From: Tamlana sp. 2_MG-2023 | GTDB lineage: Bacteria > Bacteroidota > Bacteroidia > Flavobacteriales > Flavobacteriaceae | DNA: 64,000 nt | Reading direction: 5' to 3' | Assembly: GCF_030548465.1 (NCBI RefSeq) | Contig: NZ_JAUOSF010000001.1 | Coordinates: forward strand, 62,001 to 126,000 | Part shown: piece by piece, positions 35,597 to 43,085 of the stretch | Layout: each line of letters starts with the position of its first letter | Position numbering within the stretch: position 1 is the first letter of the stretch | Translations under genes and position numbers: made by a program | Notes under the pieces: model-generated | The model's database searches: none | What the model saw: the letters and a program-made list of their open reading frames with translations, nothing else | What the model was told of the DNA's origin: nothing

Positions 35597-36203
35597 AACG
35601 ATACACAGGCACTTTATAATTTACAAGCCGTATGGTTTTTTGAGTCAGTTTAAAAGTCATGACTCCAAGCAACAATCTAAAAATTTTCTGGGGTCTCTAC
35701 ATGATTTCCCTGAAGGCATAATGTCTATTGGTCGCCTGGATGAAAAATCTGAAGGTTTATTGTTATTAACCACCGATGGAAAAATGAGCGATTATGTAAA
35801 CAGTCGGAAAGTAGAGAAGGAATATTACGCGCAAGTAGATGGAGCAATTTCCGCGGAAGCGATAGCACAATTAAAATCAGGAGTAGAGATAGGTTTTAAT
35901 GGTAAAAAGTACCAAACCAAACCCTGTAAAGCCTTTGCTTTAGAAACGTTACCAGATTTACCAACCCGATCGAAAAAAATTAGAGATGAACGTCATGGTC
36001 CGGCACCATGGATTTCGGTGACTTTAAAAGAAGGTAAATTTAGACAAGTACGAAAAATGACTTCAGCAGTGGGCTTTCCTACTTTGCGTTTGGTACGCGT
36101 TAGAGTAGGAGATATCAAGTTAAATAACATGCAACCTGGCGAAGTCGTTGAAATCCCCAATTTAAGCTCCCTCCTTGAGGAGGGCCGGGGAGGTGTTTTA
36201 TAA
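35583..36203 (+). CDS. rluE: RluE-type 23S rRNA pseudouridine synthase with repeat-derived tail
   Basis: This 206-residue enzyme of the RsuA/RluB/RluE family lacks an S4 domain, which points to the RluE type that modifies the peptidyl-transferase region of 23S rRNA. The catalytic Asp53 is in SIGRLDEKSEGLLLLTTDG, the RNA-site basic KFRQVRKMTSAVGFPTLRL is intact. The last 12 residues, SSLLEEGRGGVL, are encoded by a GC-rich dispersed repeat, so the native end was probably EIPNL or similar. It overlaps topB by 14 bp. Confidence 0.88.
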   Translation: MEAFKTIHRHFIIYKPYGFLSQFKSHDSKQQSKNFLGSLHDFPEGIMSIGRLDEKSEGLLLLTTDGKMSDYVNSRKVEKEYYAQVDGAISAEAIAQLKSGVEIGFNGKKYQTKPCKAFALETLPDLPTRSKKIRDERHGPAPWISVTLKEGKFRQVRKMTSAVGFPTLRLVRVRVGDIKLNNMQPGEVVEIPNLSSLLEEGRGGVL

Positions 36204-36245
36204 CTCGAGGAGAGTTAGGGAGGTGTTGGCGAGCTTGCAAGCTGC
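36165..36245 (+). repeat. GGGAGG-type repeat at the rluE 3' end
   Basis: A CCCTCC-TTGA-GGAGGG hairpin (36169-36184) followed by GGGGAGGTGTTTTATAA, then a second degenerate copy CTCGAGGAGAGTTAGGGAGGTG, then a palindrome AGCTTGCAAGCT (36232-36243). The GTTAGGGAGG core also occurs in the trpF repeat. The first unit supplies the end of the reading frame and the stop codon of the pseudouridine synthase. Confidence 0.75.
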
Positions 36246-36262
36246 TCACAATTCCGCAAAAA

Positions 36263-36895
36263 TCAAACCTCCAATTTCTTAAGCTCTCTATAATTTCTGT
36301 TTAAACGTTTTAATAATAAACCGTATAACAGCTTGTAAAACAACCAAAAACAAAGCAAGAAAAACAGCGCCATAACAAAGCAGACACCATAGAATACTAA
36401 CATTTCTGAAGTGCTAGCGTTGGTGAGCATGTTAGAAGCTTCAGTAGAGTGTTTAATGCCGAAATATAAACCGAGTATGATTGAAATAAAAAGTACGATG
36501 AGGTTGTATAGCACGTAGTACTTTATGATTTTACGTGTTTTTAGGATGCTTTCCATGAGTTTTTTAGCATTATCGGTAACCGAAATGGCCTTCTGTGATT
36601 TAAACAACAGATAAACAAAAAGTAGGATAATAGCATATGAAACCACATTGATAAGCACCAAAACTGTTTTGTTAGAGTAAACAAGGTCTAGTTGCTCGTT
36701 GTATGATTTCGAAAAGAAAGTAGGTAAAACATTAATTAGAATCCAAAAAACAAGCTCAGCAATACTGATATAAAACAGCGTCTTTACTATAGAAGACGAT
36801 TTTTTATGCAGCATGGCATAAATAGATTTCGCAGAAACCTTATGATTGTCGGAACTTTGATTCCAATCTTTCTTTAATAAATCTAATTCATCCAT
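36263..36895 (-). CDS. Membrane protein paired with an ECF sigma factor
   Basis: This 210-residue protein begins with a soluble DELDLLKKDWNQ segment of about 40 residues and has four to five predicted membrane helices. Short flavobacterial proteins starting D-x-L-x-x-L-K-x-x-W are often encoded with sigma factors. It starts 4 bp after the sigma gene (same operon), so it may modulate the sigma factor from the membrane. There is no classical anti-sigma motif such as a zinc-binding HxxxCxxC. Confidence 0.75.
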   Translation of the reverse strand: MDELDLLKKDWNQSSDNHKVSAKSIYAMLHKKSSSIVKTLFYISIAELVFWILINVLPTFFSKSYNEQLDLVYSNKTVLVLINVVSYAIILLFVYLLFKSQKAISVTDNAKKLMESILKTRKIIKYYVLYNLIVLFISIILGLYFGIKHSTEASNMLTNASTSEMLVFYGVCFVMALFFLLCFWLFYKLLYGLLLKRLNRNYRELKKLEV

Positions 36896-36899
36896 AGGG

Positions 36900-37394
36900 T
36901 TACGGATTTAAAATGGTTTTAAGTTTCGTTTTAATTCTATTCATCTTCACGCGGGCATTCACTTCACTAATTCCCAAAGTTTCACTTATTTCTCTATAGT
37001 CTTTGTCTTCTAAATACAGAAACACTAAAGCTTTTTCGATATCATTTAATTGATGTACGGCTTGGTAAAGTACTTTTAATTGTTGCTCCTGGGTATCGTC
37101 GTACTCTTCAGCACTTATTTTAAATGAGACACCTTCAAAATCTTGTGTGCTAATGGTGCGTTTAGATTTTCTATAAAGCGTAATGGCGGTATTTAATCCC
37201 ACACGATACATCCAGGTACTAAACTTGGCATCTCCTCTAAATTTCGGATACGCTTTCCATAACTGAATGGTGATTTCTTGAAACAAGTCGTTATGCGCAT
37301 CGTAATTATTGGTGTACAAACGACAGACCTTGTGCACGATATTTTGGTGCTTTTCAAGTAATTCAACAAAATTATGTTCTAACTCTTTATTCAA
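36900..37394 (-). CDS. ECF-type RNA polymerase sigma factor
   Basis: This 164-residue protein has sigma region 2 (LYTNNYDAHNDLFQEITIQLWKAY and KFSTWMYRVGLNTAITLYRK) and region 4 with a helix-turn-helix (YLEDKDYREISETLGISEVNARVKMNRIKTKLK). It belongs to the small extracytoplasmic-function group. The partner gene at 36263 starts 4 bp downstream. The target regulon is unknown. Confidence 0.92.
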   Translation of the reverse strand: MNKELEHNFVELLEKHQNIVHKVCRLYTNNYDAHNDLFQEITIQLWKAYPKFRGDAKFSTWMYRVGLNTAITLYRKSKRTISTQDFEGVSFKISAEEYDDTQEQQLKVLYQAVHQLNDIEKALVFLYLEDKDYREISETLGISEVNARVKMNRIKTKLKTILNP

Positions 37395-37882
37395 GGGGTT
37401 GGATTAGTTATGATGTAAGTGTTCCAAAGTTTTAAATTGTTACACTTCTGTAGATTTTTTTTAATAATACTGCTTGGTTTTCTAAAAGGATATGGGAAAT
37501 AAGACTGTAAATTAAAGATTTAGAGCGGTTTATAGTTGAGGTTTTTAAGATTTATTTATTATTGAAGTAAAAGTTTAGGGTGATTTTATAATTATCTGGT
37601 TTTTAGGTTTTTAAATATTAATGATAGATAAAATCTATGGTGGTGAAAAACTTAAATAATTGATTATTAGAAGGGCTAATATATGAAAAAAATATAATTG
37701 AAAAATTTCATAGGTCCATGTGTTTATTAATTACTAAAAAGGCTTCTGGTGAGTTCATTTTTTTGAGTGAAATATTATAGGTAAATATCTTTAAATGAGT
37801 TGTTTGTTATGATAATTGTCATATTTTTTTTGAGTTAAATTTCTTAGTTTTAGAATATTAATCAGTTCTAAAATATATCATC
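37395..37882. other. 488-bp intergenic region upstream of tonB
   Basis: This divergent spacer is very AT-rich and separates the sigma operon from tonB. I see no reading frame, RNA gene or strong hairpin. Promoters of both sides must lie here, but no sequence matches the TAnnTTTG consensus with a good -33 partner. Confidence 0.5.
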
Positions 37883-38614
37883 ATGAAAGCTAAGAAAAAT
37901 CCCGTAGTAGACATTGGGAGAAATAGCAGTATATATTTTGCTATTGGATTAAATATCATGTTGTTTTTTACTTGGCAGGCTTTAGAAATTAAAACCTATG
38001 AAGTAGACCAAGACCTTGTTGAAATTATCAATATGGAAAAACAATATGAAGAAGAAATTCCAATTGTGAACGTAAATACGCCACCCCCACCGCCACCTCC
38101 TGCATCTGTTCAAGAGTCTATCAAGATTATTGAAGATGTGGTTGAAATTGAAGAAACGGTTATTGAAAGTTCTGAAATCGGACTAGAAGATGCTATTGTT
38201 GCGCCAATTCCTGTAGCTGTTGAAGCTGTAGAAGTTGAAGAAGTTGAAGAAGATGTTCAAGTGCCGTTTGCTGTTATAGAACATGTGCCTGTATTTCCTG
38301 GTTGCGAACAAGGCTCTAATCAAGAGAAGATTGCTTGTTTTCAAGAAAAAATGAAGGCGCACATTTCTAAGCATTTTAAATATCCGCAAGCTGCTTTAGA
38401 TTTAGGTACCCAAGGTCGTGTGTCTGTAGTATTTATAATTGATACTACTGGAAAAATTTCATCAATAAAATCAAGAGGCCCAGATAAAATTTTAGAAAAA
38501 GAAGCAGAACGCATTATAAGTTTACTGCCTAATATGACCCCAGGCAAGCAACGCGGAAAACCCGTAAAAGTTTCTTATGCTGTGCCTATATTCTTTAAAT
38601 TTGAAGAGCGTTGA
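37883..38614 (+). CDS. TonB family energy transducer
   Basis: This 243-residue protein has one N-terminal membrane helix (YFAIGLNIMLFFTWQALEI), a periplasmic linker with seven prolines (TPPPPPPPA) and long Glu/Val-rich stretch, and a C-terminal TonB domain (KHFKYPQAALDLGTQGRVSVVFII...KVSYAVPIFFKF). It spans from inner membrane ExbB/ExbD to outer-membrane receptors. The PVFPGCEQ segment before the domain is typical of the Bacteroidota type. ExbB and ExbD genes are not in the window. Receptors such as the one at 47024 could be clients. Confidence 0.9.
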   Translation: MKAKKNPVVDIGRNSSIYFAIGLNIMLFFTWQALEIKTYEVDQDLVEIINMEKQYEEEIPIVNVNTPPPPPPPASVQESIKIIEDVVEIEETVIESSEIGLEDAIVAPIPVAVEAVEVEEVEEDVQVPFAVIEHVPVFPGCEQGSNQEKIACFQEKMKAHISKHFKYPQAALDLGTQGRVSVVFIIDTTGKISSIKSRGPDKILEKEAERIISLLPNMTPGKQRGKPVKVSYAVPIFFKFEER

Positions 38615-38641
38615 GTAAATTATAGTTGAATTAAAAAATTA

Positions 38642-38677
38642 GAGGCGGTTTGAATACCTTACTTTTCAAACCGTCTC
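38642..38677 (+). terminator. Hairpin after tonB, probable terminator
   Basis: Stem GAGGCGGTTTGA/TCAAACCGtCTC (12 positions, one G-T) with a 12-nt loop, 27 bp after the tonB stop. Only a short T-run follows. Confidence 0.65.
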
Positions 38678-38926
38678 CTTTACGTTTATACCTGGTTTCT
38701 ACATTTCATCTCATAGTTTCTACAGTTCAGTCAAACTGTTTTTCAAAATCAGTTCTTCTGTTAGATATTTGCTTCATCATTAATCTTAAAACGTATCATT
38801 ATGAAAAATCAAGACTATCACCTTAAACTTCATTCCCGTGAAAACGGGAATCTAAAAAACAACCGTAACCTCCACCGAAAAACTTTTCACTAAATTTAAC
38901 TTTTAACTTCTAACTTTCGAACCCTT
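38678..38926. other. Spacer between tonB and the LytS kinase
   Basis: Contains one hairpin repeat at 38832-38851 and otherwise AT-rich sequence; nothing else seen. Confidence 0.5.
38832..38851 (+). repeat. Solo hairpin of the GIY-YIG cassette type
   Basis: ATTCCCGT-GAAA-ACGGGAAT-CT, a perfect 8-bp stem with a GAAA loop followed by CT. It has the same shape as the two hairpins bounding the GIY-YIG gene in the trp operon but no nuclease gene nearby. Confidence 0.75.
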
Positions 38927-40264
38927 ATGTCAAAATCTGCTAAAAATAGCATCATATTATTTGTTGTAGCCTGTATTGCTTTTGTAATAGGGACCTTAAT
39001 TAACGGTGGATTTGAAGCTAGAAATGCAAACACACTCCTCATAGATTTTGTGTTTTATCAATTGTATGGTTTCGTGTTAGGGTATTCAAATATGTATTTC
39101 TTTAAGTATTTGAATGGTTTAAATTGGAAGAAAAAGGCCTATGCCAAACGAATTATAATCGGTGTTTTCGGGTCGATAGTCATCACTTTAGTAGGATTGT
39201 TTGTCTTGCGTTCAGCCTCGGCAATGGTTTATTATGACATGGACTTTAATACTTTCTTAAGTCGTGAGAAGATTGAATATTATCAATTCGGACTCTGGAT
39301 TACCCTTACCATTGTAGCCATATTTCATGTTATTTATTATTACAATAGATATCAGCAAAACAAGTTAAAAGAGCAAAAAGTTATTGCAGGGACCGCCAGT
39401 GCAAAGTTTGACGCCTTAAAAAATCAATTAGACCCGCATTTTCTGTTTAACAGTTTAAATGTATTAACCAGTTTAATTGAAGAAAATCCTAAAAACGCAC
39501 AAAAATTCACCACTGGATTATCAAAAGTGTACCGCTATGTTTTAGAACAAAAAAGTAAAGAGTTAGTTACGGTAGATGAAGAATTGCAGTTCGCAAAAAC
39601 TTACATGTCCTTACTAAAAATGCGTTTTGAAGACAGTATCGTGTTCACGATGCCAGAGCAGGCTTCTAATCCAGAAAGTAAGGTCGTGCCGCTATCATTA
39701 CAGCTTTTATTAGAAAACGCCGTAAAACATAATATGGTGACCTCCAGCAAGCCATTGCACATCACCATATATGAAGAAGGACATAATTTAGTGGTTGAAA
39801 ACAATTTTCAGCCCAAACAAATAGTAAAAAAGAGTAGTGGAGTAGGTTTAAATAATATTAACCAACGCTATAATTTACTCACCAATCGTAAAGTCAATAT
39901 AACCAAAGAAGCAAAGCGTTTTGCTGTGTCAATCCCTATGCTTACTAAAAAAATATCAATTATGAGAACAACATCACATACACATTTAGACGATAGTTAC
40001 GTACGCGCACGCAAACACGTAGAAGAATTAAAAGGCTTTTATTACAGCTTAGCATCCTATTGGGTAGTCATTCCATTTTTAATTTTTGTAAACTATAAAA
40101 CCTTTTGGGGCTTCCAGTGGTTTTGGTTTCCTATGTTTGGCTGGGGTTTAGGCCTTGTTATTCAAGCCTTCCGCGTTTTTGTAGACGACGGTGCTTTTGG
40201 CCGAAACTGGGAAAAACGCAAACTTGAACAATTTATGAAAGAAGAAAAAAGCAAATGGAACTAA
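38927..40264 (+). CDS. LytS-family sensor histidine kinase fused to a 2TM domain
   Basis: This 445-residue protein has four N-terminal membrane helices (about 8-140), a kinase core with phospho-acceptor His171 in LDPHFLFNSLNVL, and an ATP-binding NxxKHN box (LLLENAVKHNMV) with SSGVGLNNINQRY. After the kinase domain an in-frame extension from about residue 346 (MRTTSHTH) contains a 2TM domain: KHVEELKGFYY, two helices and FGRNWEKRKLEQFM. The ATG at residue 346 could be the start of a former separate 2TM gene. It works with the LytTR regulator at 41273. A MITE-like element sits at its stop codon. Confidence 0.9.
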   Translation: MSKSAKNSIILFVVACIAFVIGTLINGGFEARNANTLLIDFVFYQLYGFVLGYSNMYFFKYLNGLNWKKKAYAKRIIIGVFGSIVITLVGLFVLRSASAMVYYDMDFNTFLSREKIEYYQFGLWITLTIVAIFHVIYYYNRYQQNKLKEQKVIAGTASAKFDALKNQLDPHFLFNSLNVLTSLIEENPKNAQKFTTGLSKVYRYVLEQKSKELVTVDEELQFAKTYMSLLKMRFEDSIVFTMPEQASNPESKVVPLSLQLLLENAVKHNMVTSSKPLHITIYEEGHNLVVENNFQPKQIVKKSSGVGLNNINQRYNLLTNRKVNITKEAKRFAVSIPMLTKKISIMRTTSHTHLDDSYVRARKHVEELKGFYYSLASYWVVIPFLIFVNYKTFWGFQWFWFPMFGWGLGLVIQAFRVFVDDGAFGRNWEKRKLEQFMKEEKSKWN

Positions 40265-40424
40265 TACCATTTTAACCATATAATGTCGCATATAATTTGT
40301 TTCTTTTTCGCCCATATTTCAATATAAAATAAAACCGTAGCTCATGCTATGCTTGAATTTTCTATCTCATTTGAACAAAAAATAATTCAAATTAAAAACA
40401 CGACATTATACAGTTAAATTGGTA
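40265..40424. mobile_element. MITE-like element at the kinase stop codon
   Basis: This 160-bp unit is bounded by 24-bp terminal inverted repeats: the left end reads TACCATTTTAACCATATAAT-GTCG and the right end, reversed, TACCAATTTAACTGTATAAT-GTCG, 21 of 24 identical. It is flanked by TAA on both sides (40262-40264 and 40425-40427), a 3-bp target duplication. The left TAA is the stop codon of the kinase gene. The interior has no coding capacity but has further pairing segments, so it could form a long hairpin. Confidence 0.75.
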
Positions 40425-40437
40425 TAAATATAACATC

Positions 40438-40755
40438 ATGGAATCAGATTATAATCACGAAAATTATCAAAAGGAAGAAGCGTATTTAAGAGCCGAAAAA
40501 CGCTTAAAAGAACTCAAAGGTTTCTACTGGCATGCCTTTTGGTATGTGGCCGTCAACATTTTTATCACCGGTATGATCGTATTCAACGGAGGGCAATTTT
40601 GGAACTTTGGCACCTTTGCAACGCCGCTTTTTTGGGGTATAGGTTTAGCATTTCATGGGTTATGTATCTTCGGTAAAGATTTCGTTTTTGGAAAATCGTG
40701 GGAAGAGCGAAAAATAAAAGAATACATGGAAAAGGAACAAGAAAATTTTCAATAG
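40438..40755 (+). CDS. 2TM domain protein
   Basis: This 105-residue protein consists only of a 2TM domain: RLKELKGFYWHAFWYVAVN, two membrane helices and GKSWEERKIKEYME. It is a paralogue of the extension of the kinase and of the next gene. It starts 13 bp after a MITE-like element and lies 2 bp before the next gene. 2TM proteins accompany LytS/LytTR pairs in flavobacteria; their role is unknown. Confidence 0.85.
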   Translation: MESDYNHENYQKEEAYLRAEKRLKELKGFYWHAFWYVAVNIFITGMIVFNGGQFWNFGTFATPLFWGIGLAFHGLCIFGKDFVFGKSWEERKIKEYMEKEQENFQ

Positions 40756-40757
40756 TC

Positions 40758-41075
40758 ATGGAAACAGAAGAAAAGAAACATCAGCTATATATTGAAGCTA
40801 AGAAAAAAGTAAAAGACCTAAAGATATTCTACATCCATTTTGTGGGCTATCTCATTGTAGTGCTATTACTTTGCTATAATTTATATATTATGTCAGGACC
40901 ACATAAACCGTTTTTTCAATGGTTTGATATTAGTATTCTCGTTGGGTGGACGATCTTTATTTCCTACCATGCTTGGAATGTGTTTAAAGGCCGGTTATTT
41001 TTCAAGAAACGTTGGGAAGACGAGAAATTACGAAAATTTATGGATGCCGAAAACCAGACTTCACGTTGGGAATAA
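40758..41075 (+). CDS. 2TM domain protein, second copy
   Basis: This 105-residue protein has the same architecture as the preceding gene: KKKVKDLKIFYIHFVGYLIV, a second helix ISILVGWTIFISYHAWNVF and FFKKRWEDEKLRKFMD. I set the start at the ATG at 40758 (METEEKKHQ), since the longer frame from 40698 runs through the coding sequence of the previous gene. It is 2 bp after the previous stop codon, so the two are co-translated. Confidence 0.85.
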   Translation: METEEKKHQLYIEAKKKVKDLKIFYIHFVGYLIVVLLLCYNLYIMSGPHKPFFQWFDISILVGWTIFISYHAWNVFKGRLFFKKRWEDEKLRKFMDAENQTSRWE

Positions 41076-41094
41076 AAATAATAAATATTTGGGC

Positions 41095-41240
41095 GTTACC
41101 ACAAGGGTCGGGCTTTCCGTTGCAATCTTTTTTTAGGCAAATTCAAGTGGTTTTTTCGGCTTTAAAAGGTCGTCGAAAGCCTCAAAACAAAAGCAAGTTC
41201 ACAAATAAAAAAAAGGATTTTCACTGCAATCCCTAACGCA
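41095..41240. repeat. Dispersed repeat with GGGCGTTA / TAACGC ends
   Basis: The sequence starts with GGGCGTTACCACAAGGGTCG followed by GGCTTTCCGTTGCAATC and a T6 run, and ends with A8-GGATTTTCACTGCAATCCC and TAACGCAAAGCCC. The two ends are related as imperfect inverted repeats (CGGGCTTT/AAAGCCCG, GCGTTA/TAACGC, GCAATC/GATTGC not perfectly ordered). I recall related non-coding repeats from other flavobacterial genomes. An open frame across it is not a gene. Confidence 0.5.
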
Positions 41241-41272
41241 AAGCCCGTTTCTAATTAAACTTATAGAAAAAA

Positions 41273-42028
41273 ATGAATGTCATAATTATAGAAGACGAAA
41301 AACCATCAGCAAGACGCTTACAACGGATGTTAACAACTTTAAACCTCGAAACCGAAGTCATGCTACATTCGGTAGAAGAATCTATAAACTGGTTTAAAAC
41401 CAACACCCATCCTGATTTAATATTTTTAGACATTCAACTTAGCGACGGACTCTCATTCGAGATTTTTGAAGCTATAGAAGTGAAGTCGGCCATAATTTTC
41501 ACCACAGCTTATGACGAATACGCGCTTAAAGCCTTCAAATTAAACAGCATTGATTATTTGCTAAAACCCATAGACGAAGACGAGCTAGCTACAGCTGTAG
41601 AAAAATTTAAAGAACGCGCACCGCTGCCCCAAGGAGTGACTTTAGATTTCGAAGATATTAAAAAACTGCTTGTAAATCCAATTGACCGCGCCTATAAAAA
41701 ACGCTTTTCAGTAAAAGTAGGGCAACATTTAAAACTCATTAATATTGAAGATATTGAATGTGTGTACAGCGAAAATAAAGGCACCTATATTCATACTTCC
41801 GAAGGAAGAAATTATTTGTTAGACGCCACTTTAGATTTTTTGGAAAACGAACTAGAACCTGAAACCTTTTTCCGCATCAACCGTAAATTCTTTGTAAATA
41901 TTAATGCCATTAAAGACATGGTAAGTTATACCAATTCCCGTTTACAAATAAAATTAAACAGTTATAAGGAGCAAGACGTTATCGTTGCTCGCGAGCGTGT
42001 AAAAGATTTTAAAGCCTGGTTGGAGTAA
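41273..42028 (+). CDS. LytTR-family response regulator
   Basis: This 251-residue protein has a receiver domain with phospho-acceptor Asp53 in LIFLDIQLSDG, acidic pocket IIIEDEK and the lysine in DYLLKPI. A C-terminal LytTR DNA-binding domain follows (RFSVKVGQHLKLINIEDIE, FFRINRKFFVNINAI). It is the expected partner of the LytS-type kinase encoded upstream. Three bases separate its stop codon from that of the convergent lpxD. Confidence 0.93.
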   Translation: MNVIIIEDEKPSARRLQRMLTTLNLETEVMLHSVEESINWFKTNTHPDLIFLDIQLSDGLSFEIFEAIEVKSAIIFTTAYDEYALKAFKLNSIDYLLKPIDEDELATAVEKFKERAPLPQGVTLDFEDIKKLLVNPIDRAYKKRFSVKVGQHLKLINIEDIECVYSENKGTYIHTSEGRNYLLDATLDFLENELEPETFFRINRKFFVNINAIKDMVSYTNSRLQIKLNSYKEQDVIVARERVKDFKAWLE

Positions 42029-42031
42029 TTA

Positions 42032-43024
42032 TTACTTCTTCGTTAATCGCTTTAGTGCAACCCATTGTTTGAGCATTTCTCTAGAATCTTGCGCAGGGTA
42101 ACCCAATACGGTTTGTCCGGCTTTTATATCTCCAATAACACCAGATCCTGCACCTACAGTAGCTCCAGATTCAATAGTGGTATGGTCTTTAATAGAAGCA
42201 CTTCCGCCAATAATAACACCATCACCTAAGGTTACAGAACCAGCTAAACCACTGTGTCCAGCCATAATACAAGAACGTCCCATAACACTGTTGTGCGCGA
42301 TTTGAACCAGGTTGTCAATTTTACATCCATCTCCAATAATGGTCGAACTAAATTTAGCTCGATCCACACAAGAGTTCGCACCAATTTCTACATAATGTCC
42401 AATAATCACGTTTCCTATTTGCGGGATTTTAACCAAGCCACGACCATCATCGCTAGGGCGGTAACCAAACCCGTCTGCACCAATGCTCACATTAGTATGG
42501 AAAATACAATGACTACCAATAATACAACGTTCTCTAATTATTGTTCCAGACCAAACTGTGGTGTAATCACCAATAATCGTTTCGTCATAAACACAAACAT
42601 TAGGGTATAGCGTCACACCATCGCCAAGAACAACATTTGGCCCGATATAACAGTTAGCACCAATTTTACAATCGGAACCAATTTTTACCGTTTCATGTAT
42701 TACCGCAGTTGGGTGCATTTCAACTTCAAACTCTGGAGCTGGCGGACTAAACATTTCTAAAATGCTAGCCATGGCCAAATCGGCGTTGGGCACTTTAATT
42801 AAAGCTTTATTTTCTCCCGGTTCAAGTTGAATATTGTTGTTTATAACAGCAGCACAAGCTTGGGTGGTTTCCCAAAGTTTACTGTATTTGGCACTTCCAA
42901 TAAAAGTAATATGATTGTTTTTTGCGTTTTTTAATTGTTCAGGACCTTCAATAAGTACATCGGTATTACCTATTAATTCACCTTTTAAAATATCATTAAT
43001 TTCTTGAATTGTATATGAAGCCAT
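42032..43024 (-). CDS. lpxD: UDP-3-O-acylglucosamine N-acyltransferase LpxD
   Basis: LpxD adds the second acyl chain to UDP-3-O-acyl-glucosamine in lipid A synthesis. The 330 residues have an N-terminal uridine-binding region (ITFIGSAKYSKLW), then a left-handed beta helix of hexapeptide repeats from about 104, with the catalytic His244 in QIAHNSVMG and a DGFGYRP segment near 184. The C-terminus is helical (EMLKQWVALKRL). A stand-alone gene converging with the LytTR regulator. Confidence 0.93.
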   Translation of the reverse strand: MASYTIQEINDILKGELIGNTDVLIEGPEQLKNAKNNHITFIGSAKYSKLWETTQACAAVINNNIQLEPGENKALIKVPNADLAMASILEMFSPPAPEFEVEMHPTAVIHETVKIGSDCKIGANCYIGPNVVLGDGVTLYPNVCVYDETIIGDYTTVWSGTIIRERCIIGSHCIFHTNVSIGADGFGYRPSDDGRGLVKIPQIGNVIIGHYVEIGANSCVDRAKFSSTIIGDGCKIDNLVQIAHNSVMGRSCIMAGHSGLAGSVTLGDGVIIGGSASIKDHTTIESGATVGAGSGVIGDIKAGQTVLGYPAQDSREMLKQWVALKRLTKK

Positions 43025-43085
43025 GGAGTTGTTTAGTTTACTTATTGCCGTAAAGCTAATAGAAAAATAACAATTATCCTTTTAT

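Noticed and set aside
41012-41236. 74-codon frame across the 2TM gene end and following repeat
   Set aside because: It is in another frame of the 2TM gene and then reads through a dispersed non-coding repeat; no protein family resembles it.
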